Below, in pieces: positions 56,567-64,000 of a stretch of DNA of 64,000 bases; the stretch's first letter is position 1, and the number at the start of each line of letters is the position of its first letter. The notes below the pieces were generated by a model. The model saw only the letters and a program-made list of their open reading frames with translations. It was not told the origin of the DNA and searched no databases. This stretch comes from Algoriphagus aestuarii (GTDB lineage: Bacteria; Bacteroidota; Bacteroidia; Cytophagales; Cyclobacteriaceae): assembly GCA_017051695.1 (NCBI GenBank), contig JAFIDK010000002.1:62001-126000 (forward strand), written 5' to 3'. The position numbers and the translations under genes were made by a program.

Positions 56567-56983
56567 ATGAAAGAGAAATCAATTTTACATGTGCCTTTAC
56601 TTTCTCCTGCATGGAAAAAGGTGGCTTTTTTGTTTTTCCCTTTACCAGTTCTTTTGGTGATCGGAATGGCATTGGTTCAAATGGAAATAAGTCCAGATGA
56701 TTCTGCTCAGATTATTTATGGTTTTTGGGCGATTGGATTTGGGATATTGAATTTGTCGAGAGAGAAAGAAGAAGATGAAATGATCAAATCATTTAGACTT
56801 CAGGCTTTCCAAACCGGATTTTATTGGCTGATCTGGGGACTTGGGGCGTTGATGATGATCAATTATCTCAGGTTTGGGAGGATCACCTCAGAGATTTTTT
56901 CTGCCTACCTCGTTTTGTTTTTACTAAACGCCTACATCTACGGGGCATTCCAATACCAAAAATATATGTGCAATAAAGACTGA
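56567..56983 (+). CDS. Small membrane protein with REKEEDEMI motif
   Basis: I do not recognise a named family. The 138-residue protein has four likely membrane helices (about 22-40, 50-65, 85-103, 112-130). Between the second and third it carries LSREKEEDEMIKSFRL, which recurs in the next protein as FSKEKEEDELIQKIRL. Repetition of this motif and the overall layout suggest the two are paralogous or form a pair. It starts the trio with an XRE regulator. Confidence 0.75.
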   Translation: MKEKSILHVPLLSPAWKKVAFLFFPLPVLLVIGMALVQMEISPDDSAQIIYGFWAIGFGILNLSREKEEDEMIKSFRLQAFQTGFYWLIWGLGALMMINYLRFGRITSEIFSAYLVLFLLNAYIYGAFQYQKYMCNKD

Positions 56984-56991
56984 ATGAAATC

Positions 56992-57447
56992 ATGAAACTA
57001 TCTAATATTTTGCTACCTCATTATTTACAGAAAATCGGCTGGATTATGTTTATTCCTGCTTCGGTTTTAGGCTTATTGACCTTGTTTTTGGAGTTTGAAT
57101 TTCCCTGGTTGGAATATTCCGGTGTAAGGGAATCAGGCTTTTTAATTAGCTCTGATGAAAACTTGACCAATGAACTGGCAATTTTCAGTTTGTTTTTGAG
57201 TTTGTTCTTGATTTCTTTTTCCAAAGAGAAGGAAGAAGATGAATTGATCCAAAAAATCAGACTGGATTCCATCCTTTTTGGTTGCTACGGATATTTTCTG
57301 TTGAACATCATAGCTGCCTTTTTATTCTACGATACCGATTATTTGTCTTTTATGTTTTTCAACATGTTTTCACTTCCTATCCTGTTTATTATCCGATTTA
57401 GATGGGTGATGTTTCAGCAGCGTAAGTCTTTGGGATTGGTTTTATGA
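56992..57447 (+). CDS. Small membrane protein with KEKEEDELI motif
   Basis: 151 residues, four likely helices, starting with a hydrophobic stretch (WIMFIPASVLGLLTLFL). It has the same charged SKEKEEDELIQKIRL loop as the upstream protein. Its stop overlaps the start of the XRE gene by 4 bases (ATGA), so the three genes are one operon. No function can be given. Confidence 0.75.
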   Translation: MKLSNILLPHYLQKIGWIMFIPASVLGLLTLFLEFEFPWLEYSGVRESGFLISSDENLTNELAIFSLFLSLFLISFSKEKEEDELIQKIRLDSILFGCYGYFLLNIIAAFLFYDTDYLSFMFFNMFSLPILFIIRFRWVMFQQRKSLGLVL

Positions 57448-57644
57448 AAAACACCATCAAAGTAGAAAGGGCTAGACATAACCTCACCCAGCAAGATCTG
57501 GCCGAAAAGGTGCAGGTTTCCCGTCAGACCATTAACAGCATCGAAGCAGGGAAATACGTGCCCTCGACGGTTCTGGCATTAAAGATTTCCAAAGTATTTG
57601 GAATTGCGCTGGAGGAAATTTTTGAGTTGGAGGAAGGAGACTGA
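57444..57644 (+). CDS. XRE family helix-turn-helix regulator
   Basis: A 66-residue stand-alone HTH of the YozG-like kind: ERARHNLTQQDLAEKVQVSRQTINSIEAGKY, then STVLALKISKVFGIALEEIFEL. It has no ligand domain, so regulation presumably depends on partner proteins or expression level. It overlaps the upstream membrane gene by 4 bases. A role in controlling the same small operon is an inference. Confidence 0.88.
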   Translation: MKNTIKVERARHNLTQQDLAEKVQVSRQTINSIEAGKYVPSTVLALKISKVFGIALEEIFELEEGD

Positions 57645-57679
57645 CCGGAGGGGGATTTATTGGAATACCATTTGCAGTT

Positions 57680-57714
57680 TTTGGGGCACAAAAGACTATA
57701 ATATCTTACCTTTG
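57680..57714 (+). promoter_or_regulatory. Promoter of the glycan cluster
   Basis: TTTG at 57680-57683, a 23-base spacer and TACCTTTG at 57707-57714 (exact TAnnTTTG) lie 20 bases before the GT4 start at 57735. Confidence 0.6.
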
Positions 57715-57734
57715 CCCCTTTACAACTGTTTTTC

Positions 57735-58901
57735 ATGACCAAGCTGATTCGAATCACCACAGTACCTATTTCCCTTAAACTATTACTTGCCGGGCAAATG
57801 AAGTTTATGCAAGAGAAGGGAATGGAAGTAGTGATGGTAAGTAGTGATGGAAGAGAAGTTGCTCAAGTGCTTAAAAATGAAGGGGTAAGACATGAAGTGA
57901 TTCCTTTTACCAGGCAGATTACTCCCTTTCAGGATTTAAAGTGCCTTTGGGAATTATACCAACTGTTTAAAAAAGAACAGCCGGATATCGTACATACACA
58001 CACACCTAAAGCGGGGATCCTTGGCATGCTTGCAGCCAAATTAGCTGGGGTGAAAGTCCGGATTCATACATTGGCAGGAATTCCCTATATGTCCGCAGAT
58101 GGGGGAAAGAAAGGACTATTGGAAAAAGTAGAGCGATTTACATACCAATATGCTACTGAAGTTTGGCCAAATTCTTTTGGTCTTAAGAAATTCGTGATCA
58201 AAGAAAGCCTTGCTCCAGAGGAAAAGCTTCATATCATTGGAAAAGGATCATCCAATGGGGTTGATTTAGAGAAGTTCAATAGAAATTCCTTGAAAGAAAA
58301 TCATTTGGTGGCCGCGACGATGAGAATCTTACCTGGCGAAAATGATTTTGTGATTTTATGTGTCGGAAGACTTGTAAAAGATAAAGGAATTGAAGAATTG
58401 GTTTCGGCATTTACCAATTCCCAGATTGAAAAGAAATCCAAACTTGTACTTCTCGGTTCATTTGAACAAGATTTAAACCCGCTCTCTCCAGAAACGATTC
58501 AAACCATACGTGATCATCCAAGAATTGTACAGATAGATTGGTCAGACCATGTGTCTCATTATATGGCATTGGCAGATGTTTTGGTTCATCCATCTCATAG
58601 AGAAGGATTTCCAAATGTTCTTCTTGAGGCAGGGGCCATGCAATTGCCAGTGATCTGTTCAGGGATTATTGGAAACACAGATATCATCACACAACAAAAA
58701 ACAGGATTGATTTTTCCTGTCAAAGATGCTGCTGTGCTAAAAGAAGCATTGGAGTTTGCCTTTGTCAAACGTGATAAAATGGCACAAATGGCCATGGCTT
58801 TGTACGAAGAGGTGGTTTTGAATTATAATAGGCCAAAAATCCACCAAGAAATTTTTGAAAAATACCAAGCACTAATTGGAGCGGTCAGTCCATCAGAATG
58901 A
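57735..58901 (+). CDS. Glycosyltransferase family 4
   Basis: 388 residues with the GT-B layout. The N-terminal half has QPDIVHTHTPKAGILGMLAAKLAGV and the C-terminal half VGRLVKDKGIEELV and HREGFPNVLLEAGAMQLP, which holds the nucleotide-sugar-binding glutamates. The pattern resembles PglA-type transferases acting on lipid-linked glycans. The donor sugar is unknown. It leads a cluster with a UDP-sugar epimerase and RfbB, suggesting surface polysaccharide or exopolysaccharide synthesis. Confidence 0.87.
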   Translation: MTKLIRITTVPISLKLLLAGQMKFMQEKGMEVVMVSSDGREVAQVLKNEGVRHEVIPFTRQITPFQDLKCLWELYQLFKKEQPDIVHTHTPKAGILGMLAAKLAGVKVRIHTLAGIPYMSADGGKKGLLEKVERFTYQYATEVWPNSFGLKKFVIKESLAPEEKLHIIGKGSSNGVDLEKFNRNSLKENHLVAATMRILPGENDFVILCVGRLVKDKGIEELVSAFTNSQIEKKSKLVLLGSFEQDLNPLSPETIQTIRDHPRIVQIDWSDHVSHYMALADVLVHPSHREGFPNVLLEAGAMQLPVICSGIIGNTDIITQQKTGLIFPVKDAAVLKEALEFAFVKRDKMAQMAMALYEEVVLNYNRPKIHQEIFEKYQALIGAVSPSE

Positions 58902-58940
58902 CGTATATTTAGGCCGTTATCACGAAATTCAAATCTTTTT

Positions 58941-59993
58941 ATGAAATACCTGGTCACCGGAACAGCAGGATTTATAGGTTTTCACGTTGCTAAAAAATTG
59001 TTGGAAAGAGGGGAAGAGGTAATCGGTCTTGATGTAATCAATGATTATTATGATATCCACCTTAAATATTCCAGGTTGGATTCTATGGGGATTGCAAAAG
59101 ATGAAATAGCAAACAATCATCTTGTCCAGTCTACTACATTGCCGAATTACCGCTTTATCAAATTAGACCTTGCCGAAAAAGAGCCTTTGTTGGATCTATT
59201 TGCCCAGGAAAAATTTGATGTAGTGATTAATCTTGCGGCACAGGCAGGAGTGAGGTATTCACTAACTCATCCTGAAGTGTATATTCAGAGTAACATCATT
59301 TCGTTTTTGAATATTTTGGAGGCATGCCGTTTCTATCCGGTAAAGCACTTGGTATATGCATCTTCTAGCTCTGTTTATGGAGCAAATGAGAAACTTCCTT
59401 TTTCTACTTCTGACTCTGTGGACCATCCTATTAGTTTATATGCCGCATCTAAGAAGTCCAATGAATTGATGGCTCATACATATAGTCACTTGTTTGGTAT
59501 TCCAACTACAGGTTTGAGATTTTTCACTGTATATGGACCATGGGGAAGGCCAGATATGGCTTTGTTTTTATTTACAGAAGCAATACTGAAAGGTGAACCG
59601 ATCAAGGTTTTTAATCATGGGAAAATGAAGAGGGATTTTACCTACATCGATGACATCGTGGAAGGTGTGATCCGTGTAGCTGATAGGCCAGCAAGTCCGA
59701 ATAAAGATTTTGATCCTCAGAACCCTGATCCGGGCAGTGGAAAAGCACCTTTCAAAGTTTACAACATCGGAAATTCCGCGCCAGTACTTTTAATGGATTA
59801 TATCAAAGCCATCGAAAAAGGTTTGGGAAAAGAGGCGAAAATGGAATTATTGCCTTTACAGCCGGGCGATGTGCCTGCTTCACATGCCGATGTGACTGAT
59901 TTAGTGAGGGATACAGGGTACAAGCCAGAAACCAGTATACAGGATGGAGTCAGTGCCTTTACAGATTGGTATCTTGAATATTATAAAAAATGA
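58941..59993 (+). CDS. UDP-glucuronate 4-epimerase-like NAD-dependent epimerase
   Basis: A 350-residue extended [22 protein letters not shown] at the start, [17 protein letters not shown], a catalytic YAASKKSNE, and [15 protein letters not shown]. The N-terminal [18 protein letters not shown] and QAGVRYS are typical of UDP-glucuronate epimerases (CapI-type), which make UDP-galacturonate. It is 39 bases after the GT4 gene and overlaps the RfbB gene start by 4 bases. Confidence 0.88.
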   Translation: MKYLVTGTAGFIGFHVAKKLLERGEEVIGLDVINDYYDIHLKYSRLDSMGIAKDEIANNHLVQSTTLPNYRFIKLDLAEKEPLLDLFAQEKFDVVINLAAQAGVRYSLTHPEVYIQSNIISFLNILEACRFYPVKHLVYASSSSVYGANEKLPFSTSDSVDHPISLYAASKKSNELMAHTYSHLFGIPTTGLRFFTVYGPWGRPDMALFLFTEAILKGEPIKVFNHGKMKRDFTYIDDIVEGVIRVADRPASPNKDFDPQNPDPGSGKAPFKVYNIGNSAPVLLMDYIKAIEKGLGKEAKMELLPLQPGDVPASHADVTDLVRDTGYKPETSIQDGVSAFTDWYLEYYKK

Positions 59994-61063
59994 GTAGTCT
60001 TAAATTTATGAATAAAGCAATATTGATCACCGGAGGAGCTGGTTTTATTGGAAGTCATGTCGTCAAACTTTTTGTGGAAAAATATCCAACCTATAAAATT
60101 GTCAATTTAGATGCACTGACATATGCCGGGAATCTGGAAAATCTAAAAGAAATAGAAGGGGCTTCAAATTACCATTTTGAAAAAGCGGATATTCAGGATG
60201 CAGAAACTCTGGAAAGAATTTTTCAAAAACATCAGATTACGGACGTAATTCACCTTGCCGCGGAGTCCCATGTAGATCGGTCTATTTCTGATCCATTGGC
60301 TTTTGTAAAAACCAATGTTTTCGGAACTGTGAACCTGTTGAATGCCGCCAAAAAAGCCTGGGATAGCAAACTATCTGATCATTTGTTTTACCATGTTTCT
60401 ACGGATGAAGTATATGGTTCTCTTCATGATGGGGGATTTTTCTTGGAAACTACCCCATATGATCCACAATCTCCCTATTCCGCTTCAAAAGCTTCTTCAG
60501 ACCATTTTGTCAGAGCTTATGCCAATACCTATGGGATGAAGACTGTGGTATCCAACTGCAGTAATAATTATGGTCCAAACCATTTTCCGGAAAAGCTGAT
60601 TCCACTTTGCATTCATAACATCAAAAACAACAAGCCATTGCCTGTGTATGGAAAAGGGGAGAATGTCCGTGATTGGTTGTTTGTAAAAGACCATGCAAGG
60701 GCAATCGATACAATTTTTCATCAAGGAAACTCCGGTGAAACCTACAACATAGGAGGGTTTAATGAATGGAAAAACATTGATATCGTGCGGTTGCTTTGCC
60801 AGAAAATGGATGAAAAGCTTGGTCGAGAAAAAGGAACTTCTGAAAAACTGATCACTTTTGTCAAAGATCGGGCTGGACATGATCTCAGGTATGCTATCGA
60901 CGCTTCCAAAATCAAAGAGGAATTAGGTTGGGAGCCAAGTTTGCAATTTGAAGAAGGGATAGAGCTTACCATCGACTGGTATCTATCCAATCAGGAATGG
61001 TTAGACCATGTGACTTCTGGAGCCTATCAGGATTACTATTCTGAACTCTATGAAAATAGATAA
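59990..61063 (+). CDS. rfbB: dTDP-glucose 4,6-dehydratase
   Basis: A 357-residue Rfb[34 protein letters not shown], the catalytic TDEVYGSL and [33 protein letters not shown] and YNIGGFNEW. It converts dTDP-glucose to the 4-keto-6-deoxy sugar, the precursor of rhamnose and related sugars. The ATG at 59990 overlaps the epimerase stop; an ATG six codons in (60008) also fits. RfbA, RfbC and RfbD are not present in the window. Confidence 0.93.
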   Translation: MSSLKFMNKAILITGGAGFIGSHVVKLFVEKYPTYKIVNLDALTYAGNLENLKEIEGASNYHFEKADIQDAETLERIFQKHQITDVIHLAAESHVDRSISDPLAFVKTNVFGTVNLLNAAKKAWDSKLSDHLFYHVSTDEVYGSLHDGGFFLETTPYDPQSPYSASKASSDHFVRAYANTYGMKTVVSNCSNNYGPNHFPEKLIPLCIHNIKNNKPLPVYGKGENVRDWLFVKDHARAIDTIFHQGNSGETYNIGGFNEWKNIDIVRLLCQKMDEKLGREKGTSEKLITFVKDRAGHDLRYAIDASKIKEELGWEPSLQFEEGIELTIDWYLSNQEWLDHVTSGAYQDYYSELYENR

Positions 61064-61272
61064 GAGTATTGTCTATTAAAAAAGTACATGGACTAGCGCC
61101 AAAATCTAAACGGTTTAAGAATTAGGTGAATTGAGTGACCAAGCCATCTGATTTTGGGCTAATTCCGCTAGGATATATTAAAATCTACTGATGGAAGATT
61201 AATGGGGTTTACACGACAAAATCAAATAGTGAGGTGGAAATATCGCTACGTTTTTTCTTATAAATCATTAGG

Positions 61273-62340
61273 TCAATCATAAACCCACCAGTCAGGTTGT
61301 ATACTTGTCCAATCCCGGCCAGCTGCTCGTCCTTCACAGGAAAGGCATTCTGACGGATATTGATTGGTGGGTTTTCCTGGAATGTAATCACAGATCGGTT
61401 GCAAATAAATAGGAGAAATCTCAGAGGTCACATAGAATCTCGATAGTGAGGATTTTGCAACCTCAAAAAAACCGAGCACAAGTTCATTTGGATTTTCAGT
61501 ATTCATGATATTGCCTGTTACCGGAGCAGGAGGAATGTCAAAAAGGGAGCCTTTGTTATTGATGACTATATTAATTTTTTGCCAGTACTCAAAAGCCTGT
61601 CTGTTGATGCTTAGCTGTTTAACTGTTACAAAATATGGGTAAAGGAAGGCATTGTCAATTTTCCTGATAGCCAATAAATTCTCAGTTTGCCGACTTGAAG
61701 TAACCGTTCCGTCAAACAAATTGACCCGTGATGGATCCATGACATCAAAAATAAAACAAGGTGGAGGCGGAGGGGTGCCGGGAGGAATCCAGAGTAGCGG
61801 CCAATAATGCGCTTCCTCAACTACCCATCTGATAAATAGCTGGTCATTTGTTTCCGGCAATTCTGATTTGGTAAATACTTTAAAAACATGCTCCTCCAGT
61901 GAGGACCTAAATGGTTCATACGCTACTTCATAGCTGAGACTGTCTTTTCCTACAGCTTCCGGCATTTTTTGATAGTCAGATTGGTAGGTCACTCCATTCA
62001 AGGTCACCTCTAAAGCATAACTTTTCCCTTCTTCTGATTTTACTCCCTCCAATTCATAAACGCCATCTCCTTTGTTGAGATAAGCTATTTTTTCTTCCCC
62101 ATTGATGAGTAAATATACTGATGCATTGGAAACTCCTTTGGGACGAAAAGCCAAAGGCGCAGAGGTGCTAATATTGACAACATGCTTATCATCACTATCT
62201 GTGAAAAGTCCATAGATTATTAATTGCCCCTCTTGTGTCTCCTGAAAAAAATCAAGTGGATCAATGCAAGAAAATGTTACCAGAATCAGGACAATCAGGC
62301 AAGTAAGTTGCTTTAATCTTGAATTATGGTTCTTTCTCAT
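61273..62340 (-). CDS. DUF4249 lipoprotein (second copy)
   Basis: From the ATG at 62340 the 355-residue product has a lipoprotein signal (lipobox before Cys26: LVTFSC). Upstream in-frame starts, including a TTG overlapping the previous stop, would add too long an n-region. DUF4249 features are QEGQLIIYGLFTDSDDKHVVNIS and VTLNGVTYQSDYQKMP. A polyproline stretch PPPPPC and a C-terminal YPSECLSCEGR..WT..QPDWW motif recur in the neighbour. DUF4249 proteins pair with TonB-dependent receptors in Bacteroidota. It is the last gene of the receptor operon. Confidence 0.85.
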   Translation of the reverse strand: MRKNHNSRLKQLTCLIVLILVTFSCIDPLDFFQETQEGQLIIYGLFTDSDDKHVVNISTSAPLAFRPKGVSNASVYLLINGEEKIAYLNKGDGVYELEGVKSEEGKSYALEVTLNGVTYQSDYQKMPEAVGKDSLSYEVAYEPFRSSLEEHVFKVFTKSELPETNDQLFIRWVVEEAHYWPLLWIPPGTPPPPPCFIFDVMDPSRVNLFDGTVTSSRQTENLLAIRKIDNAFLYPYFVTVKQLSINRQAFEYWQKINIVINNKGSLFDIPPAPVTGNIMNTENPNELVLGFFEVAKSSLSRFYVTSEISPIYLQPICDYIPGKPTNQYPSECLSCEGRAAGRDWTSIQPDWWVYD

Positions 62341-62375
62341 TTTCAGGTACTTTTCTTTGGCAAAGTTCATTCCTC

Positions 62376-63452
62376 TCAATCAAACTTCCACCAATCAGGA
62401 GCGTTGTTGGTCCACTTTCTCCCATTGGCACGCACATCGCATGATTTGCATTCAGAAGGATAGGCATCATCAGGAATATGTTGAAAGTACTGACAAGGGT
62501 CAACAAGAGAAAATGGGACATCTGCACGTGTGGTGTAAATCCGGGTCACTTTGGATTTGGCAACTTCAAAATACCCCAAGACTATTTCGTTTTGGTCCTC
62601 AACATTGGAAATATTTCCAATTACTGAAGCAGGAGGAATATCAAATAAGGACCCTTGATTATTGACGACAATTTTTATTTTTTCCCAATATTCATAAGCT
62701 TCCCGATTGATGCTAAGTTGCTTTACAGAAACAAAGAATGGATAAAGGAAAGAATTGTCTACCACTCTTTTTGCCAATACAAAATTCCCTTTGCGGGAAC
62801 TTGTACCCGAGCCGTCGAATAAATTGATTCTATTGGGCTCAATTACATCCGAAATAAAACAAGGAGGCGGTGGTGGAGGAGGAAAACCAGTTCCCGGCAA
62901 ATGTAACAAGGGCCAAAAATAAGTCTCTTCAACCATCCATCTCAGATAGATCGGATCTGCAGCATCAGGCAATTTAGTCTCTGAACTAACCGTGAAAACA
63001 GATTCTGGAGATTCTGTTCTAAATGGTTCTTTATTGAATTCAAAACTGATCTCATCATCCGCAAGAAGTTCAGGTATCTTCTCATAATTTGACATGTAAA
63101 CCTTTCCCTCCAGAACTACCTCGATGGCATAACTTTCTTCTTCTTTTGCAGCAAATCCTTCTAAAATATATTCCCCATGACCAGTATGAAAGTATCTGAA
63201 CCTGGCACCAGATGCTGTTAATAAGGTAACCTTCGCATCCATCACACCCGTTGGATCAAATCCAAATGCAGATGTTCTTGTTACTGAGACTATTTGTCTT
63301 TCATTGGAATCCGTCAGAAGACCATAGATTACTAATTGGACTTCTTGAGTATCGTCCACAAAATCAAGTTTGTCTATACATGAAAACGGCAGTACCATGT
63401 AAAGTGAAAATACCATTAGCAGTCGGACAATTTTTTTAGCTAGTGAGATCAT
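62376..63452 (-). CDS. DUF4249 lipoprotein (first copy)
   Basis: 358 residues: lipoprotein signal (ending PFSC, Cys25), DUF4249 core (EVQLVIYGLLTDSNERQIVSV, VLEGKVYMSNYEKIPEL), PPPPPPPC near residue 195, and a C-terminal YPSECKSCDVRANGRKWT. It is clearly related to the following gene, with which it forms a tandem pair. Its start overlaps the stop of the TonB-dependent receptor by 4 bases, so the three genes are co-translated. The partner receptor suggests a role in substrate capture on the cell surface, substrate unknown. Confidence 0.85.
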   Translation of the reverse strand: MISLAKKIVRLLMVFSLYMVLPFSCIDKLDFVDDTQEVQLVIYGLLTDSNERQIVSVTRTSAFGFDPTGVMDAKVTLLTASGARFRYFHTGHGEYILEGFAAKEEESYAIEVVLEGKVYMSNYEKIPELLADDEISFEFNKEPFRTESPESVFTVSSETKLPDAADPIYLRWMVEETYFWPLLHLPGTGFPPPPPPPCFISDVIEPNRINLFDGSGTSSRKGNFVLAKRVVDNSFLYPFFVSVKQLSINREAYEYWEKIKIVVNNQGSLFDIPPASVIGNISNVEDQNEIVLGYFEVAKSKVTRIYTTRADVPFSLVDPCQYFQHIPDDAYPSECKSCDVRANGRKWTNNAPDWWKFD

Positions 63453-64000
63453 TTGCCGAAGGAAACAGTGTAGGTGAATGATGGGAAAACCGAACCCAAT
63501 ATTGAAACCTGAAATGGCACCAACCGCTGTGTTCTTCCCTCTCTTTGAAAAAATACTGAATAGGCATTTCTTCGACCTGTGAGGTTGTAGACGCTAAAAT
63601 TGATCTTGTCATCCCAATTTCTTACAAACCCATTGGTTAAATAGGAAAAGTCAATTCTAAAATAGTTTGGAATCCTGAATTCATTTCTGTTTCCAAAATT
63701 GGGTACAAAAATTCCTCCTATGACATAATTAGATGTCAGCCCAGTAACCGGTCTGCCCGATGAAAAATTAATATTCGTATTGAAAGTTCTACCCTTTTTG
63801 AAATGGATGTTGGTAACAAGAGAAACAGTATGAGGTTTGTCAAAATTTGTGGCAAACCAATTGCCTTGATTGATTTGGATTTCTGGAAACTCGGAAGTAG
63901 TTCTAATCAAGGACCTGGTATAGGTATAAGCAAGCCAGCCTGTGATGCCGCCGCTGTTTTTTTGGATCAATATTTCTGCGCCATAAGCCTTACCTTCTCC
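63449..64000 (-). CDS. TonB-dependent receptor, C-terminal part (truncated by window end)
   Basis: The frame stays open to the last base, so this is the 3' part (about 183 residues) of a longer gene. GWLAYTYTRSLIR, HTVSLVTNIHFKKGRTFNTNINFSSGRP, FRIDFSYLTNG and the closing FPSFTYTVSFGK are beta-strands of a TonB-dependent outer-membrane barrel with a C-terminal aromatic residue. The plug and signal lie outside the window. It is the first visible gene of an operon with two DUF4249 lipoproteins. Confidence 0.85.
   Translation of the reverse strand, partial: GEGKAYGAEILIQKNSGGITGWLAYTYTRSLIRTTSEFPEIQINQGNWFATNFDKPHTVSLVTNIHFKKGRTFNTNINFSSGRPVTGLTSNYVIGGIFVPNFGNRNEFRIPNYFRIDFSYLTNGFVRNWDDKINFSVYNLTGRRNAYSVFFQREGRTQRLVPFQVSILGSVFPSFTYTVSFGK

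Overview
The window reads as a chromosomal segment of a Bacteroidota bacterium, most likely from the Cytophagales (Cyclobacteriaceae/Algoriphagus-like). This rests on the low-to-moderate GC content, promoters of the Bacteroidota type (TTTG, about 19-23 bases, TAnnTTTG), and few clear Shine-Dalgarno sites. It also rests on typical families: a TonB-dependent receptor followed by DUF4249 lipoproteins, DUF4412, DUF2306, a TlpA-like protein with an N-terminal DUF4369, a two-domain HisB, and long-form HisG. The genus is an inference. No rRNA, tRNA, CRISPR array, phage or complete insertion sequence was seen.

Layout. 1-5000: the end of a fused isobutyryl-CoA mutase, an OsmC protein, a small unknown, and a two-gene sensor unit (Cache-type lipoprotein plus hybrid histidine kinase). 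5000-12200, minus strand: a 2-oxoacid dehydrogenase E2, CinA, an SDR, dihydrofolate reductase, a DUF4412 protein, Fmt and a NamZ-like muramidase. 12200-16000: an FtsX-like permease, a dolichyl-phosphate-mannose-synthase-like glycosyltransferase, an orphan ATP-grasp enzyme and a TPR lipoprotein. 16000-20600: hisGDCB with a previously unmarked histidine-rich leader peptide and a near-consensus promoter. 20700-30700: a small SPFH-like protein, SUI1, a universal stress protein, MenA, a glutathione peroxidase, ArgS, a GxxExxY nuclease-like cassette with imperfect inverted ends, arginase, an aminotransferase, an unknown protein and an arginine decarboxylase. 30800-40600: a large surface protein, then a compact five-gene minus-strand operon (small membrane protein, sodium:solute symporter, GH88-like hydrolase, old-yellow-enzyme oxidoreductase, SDR) that looks like a catabolic route for an unsaturated or modified uronide. 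40700-49800: a DPP IV-type peptidase, DinB, two tandem CE1-like esterases, DUF2306, SRPBCC and a D-amino-acid lyase. A roughly 70-base inverted repeat pair brackets the esterase/DUF2306 block. 50000-56400: alaS, gatB, a TlpA-like thioredoxin and proC. 56500-64000: two small membrane proteins with an XRE regulator, a glycan cluster (GT4, nucleotide-sugar epimerase, RfbB-like dehydratase), and an operon of a TonB-dependent receptor with two DUF4249 lipoproteins that runs off the end.

Most of the window is core metabolism and translation. The parts most worth a second look are the his leader, the GxxExxY cassette filling the arginase-argS gap, the GH88/OYE/symporter operon, the split Cache-lipoprotein/kinase sensor, the membrane-pair/XRE trio, and the inverted repeat pair.
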